A DNA stretch of 11,080 bases from positions 1 through 11,080 of the forward strand of contig JADZDN010000445.1 of the NCBI GenBank assembly GCA_020851015.1. The letters run 5' to 3'. The translations under genes and the position numbers were made by a program. The notes below the pieces were generated by a model that searched no databases, had not been told where the DNA came from, and saw nothing but the letters and a program-made list of their open reading frames with translations. This document shows positions 1 to 5,506 of the stretch, one piece after another. Source of the DNA: Alphaproteobacteria bacterium. GTDB taxonomy: Bacteria > Pseudomonadota > Alphaproteobacteria > JAEULC01. Positions within the stretch are counted from its first letter, which is position 1. Each line of letters begins with the position of its first letter.

Positions 1-374
1 ATCTTCTTCACCCAGATCGGCGCCAGCGTGCAGTTCTCCAGCACGGTCAGATGCGGGAACAGGTTGAAGTGCTGGAACACCATCCCGACCTCGCGCCGGA
101 TGGCGTCGATGTTCTTGACGTTGTTGGTCAGCTCGACGCCATCGACGACGATGCTGCCCTTCTGGTGCTCTTCCAGCCGGTTGATGCAGCGGATCATCGT
201 CGACTTGCCCGAGCCCGAAGGACCGCAGATGACGATCCGCTCGCCCTTGTAGACCGTCAGGTTTATGTCCTTCAGCACGTGGAACTCGCCGTACCACTTG
301 TGCATGCCGGTCATCTGGATCGCCACTTCGTCGGACTTGGTGCTCTTGAGCGGCGTGCTGGCGGCTGCGGTCAT
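1..374 (-). CDS. aapP: General L-amino acid ABC transporter, ATP-binding subunit (partial, C-terminus off the left edge)
   Basis: This is the cytoplasmic ATPase that powers the amino acid importer encoded just upstream. Only the first 124 residues are present; members of this family have roughly 250. The Walker A motif GPSGSGKST is at residues 51-59 and the Q-loop glutamine is in GMVFQHFNLFPHLTV at about residue 101. The following segment VLENCTLAP is typical of polar amino acid ATPases (GlnQ/HisP/AapP group). The Walker B, signature and H-loop motifs lie beyond the window. The ATG at 372-374 is chosen because an AGGGAG ribosome binding site lies just upstream. The gene starts 30 bases after the aapM stop, so it is the distal gene of the aapJQMP operon. 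The subunit type is certain. The Aap assignment, rather than the closely related Bzt type, rests on the neighbours. Confidence 0.93.
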   Translation of the reverse strand, partial: MTAAASTPLKSTKSDEVAIQMTGMHKWYGEFHVLKDINLTVYKGERIVICGPSGSGKSTMIRCINRLEEHQKGSIVVDGVELTNNVKNIDAIRREVGMVFQHFNLFPHLTVLENCTLAPIWVKK

Positions 375-404
375 GAAGCTGTCTCCCTGCGGATAGCGGA
401 ATGC

Positions 405-1565
405 CTAGCGCTTCTTGTGTCCGGTATGGAGCTTGCGCTCGAGGTGCTGGCTGTAGCGGGACATGCTGAAGCAGAACACGAAGTAGAGCATCGCGGCGAA
501 GGCGTAGCCCTCGATCGAGAAGCCGAGCCACTTCGGGTCCGCGTTGCCGAGCTGGATCGCGCCCAGGAGGTCGAACATGCCGATGATCGCGACCAGCGTG
601 GTGTCCTTGAACAGGCCGATGAAGTTGCTGACGATGTTCGGGATCGCGTAGCGCAGGGCCTGCGGCAGGATGATGAAGCTCATCATCTTGGGATAGTTGA
701 GGCCCAGCGCCATCGCGCCTTCGTACTGGCCCTTTGGGATCGCCGCCAGGCCGCCGCGCACCACCTCGGCCATGTAGGCGGCGGAGAACATGGTGACGCC
801 GATCAGCGCTCGCAGCAGCTTGTCGAAGTTCACGCCCTCCGGCAGGAACAGCGGCAGCATCACCGACGACATGAACAGCACGGTGATCAAGGGCACGCCG
901 CGCCACAGCTCGATGAAGACGACGCTGAACGTGCTGACGATCGGCATCGACGAGCGCCGCCCGAGCGCCAGCAGGATGCCCAGCGGCAGCGCGGCGATGA
1001 TGCCGACCGACGCGATCAGCAGCGTCAGCGCAAGCCCGCCCCACTTGTCGGTCTGCACCGTGCGCCAGGGATGCGTGGTCGATCCCGGCGCGCCGGGCGG
1101 GAAGTCGACGAAGCCGTAGAACATGAAATAGGCAAAGATCGGGTAGAGCAGGACGACCGCGACGCCGTAGGCGTTCTTGTACGGCAGGTTCTTGACCGCC
1201 AGGGGCGCGAACATCAGCACCGCGGCGATGGCGGCAAGGTCGATGCGCCAGCGCAGGTCGTAGGGATAGAGGCCGTACATATAGCCGCCGATCCACGTCT
1301 TGATGTAGATCCAGCAGGCGCCGTCCTTGCGCGATCCGTCGGGCAGCTTGCAGTCCTGCGCCTCGTTGCCCGTCCAGGTCGCGTCGATCAGGGCCCATTG
1401 GATGAAGGGCGGGATCACCAAGTAGATGAGCCAGATCGCGAGCAGCGTCAGGATCGTGCTTTGCCAACTCGAGAACAGGTTCTCGCGAGCCCATCCGATC
1501 GCGCCAACCGTCGACGCCGGCGGCGGTATGTCGGTCTTGTGACCCGTTTCCACGGCCGTCGTCAT
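405..1565 (-). CDS. aapM: General L-amino acid ABC transporter, permease subunit AapM
   Basis: This 386-residue inner-membrane permease pairs with AapQ to form the translocation channel for L-amino acids. A hydrophobic segment lies near residues 35-57. A large extra region follows (about residues 60-170, with further hydrophobic stretches), which is characteristic of AapM/BztC proteins and absent from the shorter HisM/GlnP permeases. The canonical permease domain starts near residue 178. The EAA loop that contacts the ATPase is at about 267-309, with AEVVRGGLAAIPKGQYEGA, then ALGL and ILPQALR. The ATG at 1563-1565 lies only 3 bases after the aapQ stop, and its AGGGAG ribosome binding site lies inside the 3' end of aapQ, so the two permeases are probably translated in a coupled way. 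Length and order fit the family well. Confidence 0.93.
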   Translation of the reverse strand: MTTAVETGHKTDIPPPASTVGAIGWARENLFSSWQSTILTLLAIWLIYLVIPPFIQWALIDATWTGNEAQDCKLPDGSRKDGACWIYIKTWIGGYMYGLYPYDLRWRIDLAAIAAVLMFAPLAVKNLPYKNAYGVAVVLLYPIFAYFMFYGFVDFPPGAPGSTTHPWRTVQTDKWGGLALTLLIASVGIIAALPLGILLALGRRSSMPIVSTFSVVFIELWRGVPLITVLFMSSVMLPLFLPEGVNFDKLLRALIGVTMFSAAYMAEVVRGGLAAIPKGQYEGAMALGLNYPKMMSFIILPQALRYAIPNIVSNFIGLFKDTTLVAIIGMFDLLGAIQLGNADPKWLGFSIEGYAFAAMLYFVFCFSMSRYSQHLERKLHTGHKKR

Positions 1566-1568
1566 GGC

Positions 1569-2759
1569 CTAGCGCTCCCTTAAGGCCATCTTGGTGTTGA
1601 ACCAGATCATGAACAGCGAAGTGGTCAGGCTGGTGATGAGGTAGACCGCCATGGTGATGGCGATGCACTCGACGGCCTGGCCGGTCTGGTTCAACACCGT
1701 GCCGGCGAACACCGCGACCAGATCGGGATAGCCGATCGCCGTGGCCAGCGAGGAGTTCTTGGTGAGGTTCAGGTACTGGCTGGTCATCGGCGGGATGATC
1801 ACGCGCATGGCCTGCGGGATGATCACCAGCCGCAGCGTCGGTCCGGGTTTCAGGCCCAGCGCGTAGGCGGCTTCGGTCTGGCCGTGGCTGACCGCCATGA
1901 TGCCGGCGCGCACGTTCTCGCCGATGAAAGCCGCCGTGTAGACGACGAGCGCGAAGGTCAGCGAGATGAACTCCGGGATCAGCACCATGCCGCCCTGGAA
2001 GTTGAAGCCCTGCAGCTCCGGATAGTCCCAGTGGAACGGCATGCCCATGACCGCCAGCGCCAGCAGCGGCAGGCCGAAGATCAGCGCCAGCGAGGTCCAC
2101 AGCACCGGGAACTGCTGGCCGGTCGCCTTCTGGCGCCCGCGCGCCCACTGGAACACGCCGACCGAGGCCAATATCCCCATGCCCAGCGCGACGGGGGCCA
2201 GCCAGAACCCCTCCTGGAACACCGGAGAAGGCATATAGAGGCCGCGGTTGTTGAGGTAGAACAGGCCCCCGAGATGCACGCTCTGGCGCGGACCTGGCGT
2301 CGACTTTCCCAACACCTGGTACCAGAAGATGATCTGCAGCAGCAGCGGAATGTTGCGGATGCCCTCGATATAGACTGCCGCCAGGCGCGCGACCAGCCAG
2401 TTGCGCGACAGCCGCGCGACGCCGACCACGAACCCCAGCAGCGTGGCGAAGATGATGCCGATGCCGGCGACGACCAGCGTATTCAGGAGCCCGACCAGCA
2501 GCGCCTGGCCGAAGCTCGACGACGCAGCGTACGGCACCAGGTGCATGATGATGTCGAACCCGGCCGTCGAGCCGAGGAAACCGAACCCCGAGGCGATGCC
2601 GCGCCGTTCCAGGTTCGAATAGGTGTTGTGGAAAATATAGGCGCCAAAGGCCAGAACCAGGACGAGCAGCGCGATCTGGAAGAAGATCGCGCGGTAGCGC
2701 GAATCCAGCCAGATTGGCGTATCCGGCGCGCGTGCGGTTTCCCTGACGTCTACCGCCAT
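1569..2759 (-). CDS. aapQ: General L-amino acid ABC transporter, permease subunit AapQ
   Basis: This is the 396-residue first permease of the importer. TM1 is near residues 25-43. The inner-membrane permease domain begins near residue 85 (GQALLVGLLNTLVVAGIG). An insert of about 100 residues (roughly 150-250) with extra hydrophobic segments follows, as in AapQ/BztB proteins. The EAA loop is at about 281-321, with ENVRAGIMAVSHGQTEAAY, then ALGL and IIPQAMR. The ATG at 2757-2759 is preceded by a strong AGGGGGAG ribosome binding site. The gene is separated from aapJ by 162 bases that carry a stable hairpin, and is followed 3 bases later by aapM. The strong ribosome binding site and hairpin suggest that aapQ is translated independently of aapJ at a lower transcript level; that is inference. 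Confidence 0.93.
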   Translation of the reverse strand: MAVDVRETARAPDTPIWLDSRYRAIFFQIALLVLVLAFGAYIFHNTYSNLERRGIASGFGFLGSTAGFDIIMHLVPYAASSSFGQALLVGLLNTLVVAGIGIIFATLLGFVVGVARLSRNWLVARLAAVYIEGIRNIPLLLQIIFWYQVLGKSTPGPRQSVHLGGLFYLNNRGLYMPSPVFQEGFWLAPVALGMGILASVGVFQWARGRQKATGQQFPVLWTSLALIFGLPLLALAVMGMPFHWDYPELQGFNFQGGMVLIPEFISLTFALVVYTAAFIGENVRAGIMAVSHGQTEAAYALGLKPGPTLRLVIIPQAMRVIIPPMTSQYLNLTKNSSLATAIGYPDLVAVFAGTVLNQTGQAVECIAITMAVYLITSLTTSLFMIWFNTKMALRER

Positions 2760-2862
2760 GCAACTCCCCCTGTTCGGACCCAGACAGCTACGTGCGTGTT
2801 TCTTGTTCTGTTTGGTCGATTGCCCGGGGACTATTGACCCAGGCTTTCCTGAATATGTCCGA

Positions 2863-2896
2863 CAAGGACGCGCCGCCCCCTCGCGGCGCGCCCTTG
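2863..2896 (-). other. Intercistronic hairpin between aapJ and aapQ
   Basis: The two arms (2863-2876, CAAGGACGCGCCGC, and 2883-2896, GCGGCGCGCCCTTG) pair over 14 bases with a single A/C mismatch around a 6-base loop. On the transcribed minus strand the structure begins 26 bases after the aapJ stop and is not followed by a run of T. It is therefore a poor complete rho-independent terminator. Periplasmic binding protein genes are often followed by such a stem, which protects the upstream mRNA and allows only partial read-through into the permease genes. That role is inferred here from position and structure. Confidence 0.7.
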
Positions 2897-2921
2897 CGGG
2901 TGTTCGGATTTTTCTTCGTTG

Positions 2922-3941
2922 CTAGCGGATCGGCGGCGCGTACTGCAGACCGCCCTTGGTCCACAGCGCGTTGACGCCGCGCGACAGGGCGATCGGCGTG
3001 TTCGGGCCGATGTTCTTGTCGTAGCTCTCGGCATAGTTGCCGACCAGCTTGATCACGTTATAGGCCCAGTTGTTGTCGAGCCCGACCATCTTGCCGAAGT
3101 CGCCCTCGATGCCGAGCATGCGCTTGATCTCGGGGTTGGCCGACTTCTTCATCTCGTCGACGTTCTTCGAGTCGACGCCGAGCTCCTCGGCGTTGACCAT
3201 CACGAAGAACGCCCAGCGGACGATGTCGCCCCAGTTGTTGTCGCCATGGCGGACCAGCGGCCCCAGCGGCTCCTTCGAGATCACCTCGGGCAGGATCACG
3301 TGGTCGTTCGGGCTCTTCAGCTTGGTGCGGTCCGCCGCCAGGCCCGAGCGGTCGGTGGTGAACACGTCGCAGCGGCCGGAGTCATAGGCCGCCAGCACCT
3401 CGTCGTTCTTCTCCATCGCCACGACCTTGTATTCCATCTTGTTGGCGCGGAAGAAGTCGGCCAGGTTCTGCTCGGTGGTGGTGCCGGTCTGGGTGCAGAC
3501 GGTGGCGCCCTTGAGCTCGAGCGCGCTCTTCACCCCCAGCTTCTTCGTGACCATGAAACCTTGGCCATCGTAGAAATTGATACCCACGAAGTCGAAGCCG
3601 AGCTGCGTGTCGCGGCTCATGGTCCAGGTCGTGTTGCGCGCCAGCAGGTCGACCTCGCCCGACTGCAGGGCGGTGAAGCGTTCTTTTGCCGTGGTCGGCA
3701 CGTATTTCACGCGCTTGTCGTCGCCGAAGACGGCGGCGGCGACCGCACGGCACATATCCACGTCGAACCCGGCCCAGTTGCCCTGGGCGTCGGGGTTGGC
3801 GAAGCCCGGCAGGCTTTGGCTGACGCCGCAAATGACCTGCCCGCGCTTCTTGACCGCGTCGAGTGTCGCTTGCGCCTGGGCCTCACCGGCGGCAAAGGCG
3901 ATGAGTGCCGCGCCGGCGGCAATAACGCTGATCTTTTTCAT
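2922..3941 (-). CDS. aapJ: General L-amino acid ABC transporter, periplasmic binding protein AapJ
   Basis: This 339-residue solute-binding protein captures L-amino acids in the periplasm and delivers them to AapQM. A clear signal peptide is present: KK at residues 2-3, a hydrophobic core to about residue 18, then AQA with likely cleavage after residue 23. The mature protein has the SBP family 3 fold signature: GFDVDMCRAVAAAVFG (about 58-73), TTAKERFTALQSGEVDLL (about 83-100) and RNTTWTMSRD (about 102-111), followed by TGTTTEQNL near 152. The ATG at 3939-3941 is chosen over an upstream in-frame start at 4025 because it begins directly with the signal peptide and has an AGGGA ribosome binding site about 10 bases away. 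It is the first and probably most highly expressed gene of the aap operon. Confidence 0.94.
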   Translation of the reverse strand: MKKISVIAAGAALIAFAAGEAQAQATLDAVKKRGQVICGVSQSLPGFANPDAQGNWAGFDVDMCRAVAAAVFGDDKRVKYVPTTAKERFTALQSGEVDLLARNTTWTMSRDTQLGFDFVGINFYDGQGFMVTKKLGVKSALELKGATVCTQTGTTTEQNLADFFRANKMEYKVVAMEKNDEVLAAYDSGRCDVFTTDRSGLAADRTKLKSPNDHVILPEVISKEPLGPLVRHGDNNWGDIVRWAFFVMVNAEELGVDSKNVDEMKKSANPEIKRMLGIEGDFGKMVGLDNNWAYNVIKLVGNYAESYDKNIGPNTPIALSRGVNALWTKGGLQYAPPIR

Positions 3942-4066
3942 GTCTAACGCATCCCTGGTGGTTTTGCTTGATCGCCCCTGCCATCCGGCAAGAGCCGGTT
4001 CGCCGACGGGAATTGCTTTCCGCAAATCGCTTCGCGCTACCCCCGATCGACGGCTCCCTATAACTG

Positions 4067-4095
4067 ATTTGACTCGATATTGCGCGTTGAATCAA
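4067..4095 (-). promoter_or_regulatory. Candidate sigma-70-type promoter for aapJ
   Basis: Read on the minus strand, a TTGATT box (4090-4095) and a TCAAAT box (4067-4072) are separated by exactly 17 bases. Each matches 4 of 6 consensus positions. The region is locally A/T-richer than its surroundings. Transcription from here would give a leader of about 115-120 bases before aapJ, containing a small hairpin (CCGGC, AAGA, GCCGG; 3985-3998). The match is modest, so this is a suggestion only. No sigma-54 (GG-N10-GC) element was seen. Confidence 0.3.
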
Positions 4096-4113
4096 GCCTC
4101 GCGGGATTACGCA

Positions 4114-4129
4114 AGGTGGTATATCACCT
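4114..4129. promoter_or_regulatory. Near-perfect 16-base palindrome, possible operator upstream of the metC-type gene
   Basis: AGGTGGTATATCACCT reads the same on both strands except for one mismatched pair next to the centre. It lies 53 bases before the metC-type start codon, in the divergent region shared with aapJ, about where the -10 region of a metC promoter could be (it contains TATATC). Its size and two-fold symmetry fit a binding site for a dimeric repressor, for example of the GntR type. No regulator gene is present in the window, so the cognate protein is unknown. Confidence 0.35.
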
Positions 4130-4182
4130 AGGCTTCCCGTCCGTCCGCACCGCAGTGCAACATAAACGAGAGCCGGAACATC

Positions 4183-5367
4183 ATGAGTCTGCGCGACGAT
4201 TCCAAGCCCGACACGATCCTCACGCATGCGGGGCGCGATCCCCATGCCAACTTCGGCGTGGTCAACCCGCCCGTCTACCACGCATCCACGATCGTCTTCC
4301 CCACCGTCCAGGCGATGGAGGACGCGCAGAAAAAGCGCTTTTTCGCGATGACCTATGGCCGGCACGGCACGCCGACCACCTTTGCGCTGGAGGAAGCCGT
4401 CGCCCGGCTCGAAGGCGGCTGGCGGGCAATCGCCGTGCCATCGGGGCTGGCGGCGATCGTGGGTGCGATCACCGGGTTTGTACGCAGCGGGGACCACGTT
4501 CTGGTGACCGACAACGTCTACGGGCCGACGCGCAAGTTCTGCGACGAGACCCTCGCCCGCTTCGGGGTCGAAACCACCTATTTCGACCCGGCGGTCGGCG
4601 CCGGCGTCGCCCAGCTGTTCCGCCCGCAAACCCGCGTCGTTTACACCGAGGCGCCGGGCTCGCTGACCTTCGAGATGCAGGACATTCCCGCCATCGCCGC
4701 CGCCGCCCACAAGGCCGGCATCAAGGTGCTGATGGACAATACCTGGGCGACGCCGATGTTCTGCAAGCCGTTCAAGCTGGGCGTCGACGTCGTGGCTCAC
4801 GCGGCGACCAAGTACATCGTCGGCCACTCCGACGCGATGCTCGGCGTCATCGACTGCACCGAGGAGACGTTCCTGACCGTGCGCAACGCCGTCGCGCAAC
4901 TCGGCTACAGCGTGGGGCCGGACGACATCTATCTGGGGCTGCGCGGCCTGCGCACGATGGGCGCGCGGCTGCGCCAGCATCAGGTCACGGCGACCAAGCT
5001 CGCCACCTGGCTGAAGACGCGGCCCGAGGTCGATCGCGTCCTTTACCCTGCCCTGCCCGACGATCCCGGCCACGCGCTGTGGAAGCGCGACATGACGGGC
5101 GCATCCGGCCTGTTCGGCGTCGTGCTGAAGCCGTTCAGCAAGAAGGCGCTCGCCGCCATGCTGGACGGGCTCGAGCTCTATGGCATGGGCGCGTCGTGGG
5201 GCGGGTTCGAGAGCCTGATCCTGCCGGCGCATCTCGAGGGCGTGCGCACCGCCACCAAGTTCGCCGCCCAAGGGCCAGTCCTGCGCATCCATGCCGGGCT
5301 CGAGGATCCTGACGACCTCATCAAGGATCTCGAGCGCGGGTTCGAGCGGCTGCGCGGGACGAACTGA
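4183..5367 (+). CDS. metC: Cystathionine beta-lyase (MetC type, PLP-dependent)
   Basis: This 394-residue cytoplasmic enzyme of the Cys/Met-metabolism PLP family (aspartate aminotransferase fold type I) is expected to cleave cystathionine to homocysteine, pyruvate and ammonia in methionine synthesis. Visible landmarks are TYGRHGTPT (57-65; phosphate-contacting Tyr and Arg from the neighbouring subunit), the phosphate-binding loop around PSGLAA (86-91), Tyr113 in DNVYGPTR (stacks on the cofactor), Asp185 in MDNTWATP (binds the pyridine nitrogen), and the Schiff-base lysine Lys210 in HAATKYIVGHSD. Length and lysine position match the beta-lyase branch better than gamma-synthases or sulfhydrylases, but substrate cannot be fixed by motif alone. 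The ATG at 4183 has a GGA ribosome binding site 5 bases away. It is transcribed away from the aap operon; a metC gene next to aapJ is, as I recall, also found in rhizobia. Confidence 0.9.
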   Translation: MSLRDDSKPDTILTHAGRDPHANFGVVNPPVYHASTIVFPTVQAMEDAQKKRFFAMTYGRHGTPTTFALEEAVARLEGGWRAIAVPSGLAAIVGAITGFVRSGDHVLVTDNVYGPTRKFCDETLARFGVETTYFDPAVGAGVAQLFRPQTRVVYTEAPGSLTFEMQDIPAIAAAAHKAGIKVLMDNTWATPMFCKPFKLGVDVVAHAATKYIVGHSDAMLGVIDCTEETFLTVRNAVAQLGYSVGPDDIYLGLRGLRTMGARLRQHQVTATKLATWLKTRPEVDRVLYPALPDDPGHALWKRDMTGASGLFGVVLKPFSKKALAAMLDGLELYGMGASWGGFESLILPAHLEGVRTATKFAAQGPVLRIHAGLEDPDDLIKDLERGFERLRGTN

Positions 5368-5382
5368 CCGGCCGCGTGCGGG

Positions 5383-5411
5383 TTGCTCCCGCTCATGCCG
5401 GGGGCTATAAG
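5383..5411 (+). promoter_or_regulatory. Candidate promoter between the metC-type gene and hpnN
   Basis: TTGCTC (5383-5388) and TATAAG (5406-5411) are 17 bases apart. The -10 box matches 5 of 6 consensus bases and the -35 box keeps the TTG core. The pair starts 16 bases after the metC-type stop and lies about 96 bases upstream of the hpnN start, so it could drive the hopanoid-related genes independently. A short GC stem (GCGGG, 5378-5382; CCCGC, 5388-5392) overlaps the -35 box and is too weak to call as a terminator. Confidence 0.4.
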
Positions 5412-5506
5412 CGGCGGCTCAAGAAGGCCCGCAATCCGTCCATGACCCAGCACCCGTCGGCCAGGATCGCCCGGCCAATCCGATATCTTTGCCCCTGGAC
5501 CGCGCG

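Noticed and set aside
51..1583. 510-codon plus-strand frame opposite aapP and aapM
   Set aside because: Low-complexity, charged product opposite two well-supported transporter genes; an antisense shadow.
3942..4025. Longer aapJ with 28 extra N-terminal residues (start at 4025)
   Set aside because: The extension would bury the signal peptide, and a good ribosome binding site precedes the internal ATG at 3941.
3942..4182. Sigma-54 promoter or riboswitch in the aapJ leader
   Set aside because: No GG-N10-GC element with the expected flanks was found, and the leader shows only one short stem and no pattern I recognise as a riboswitch.
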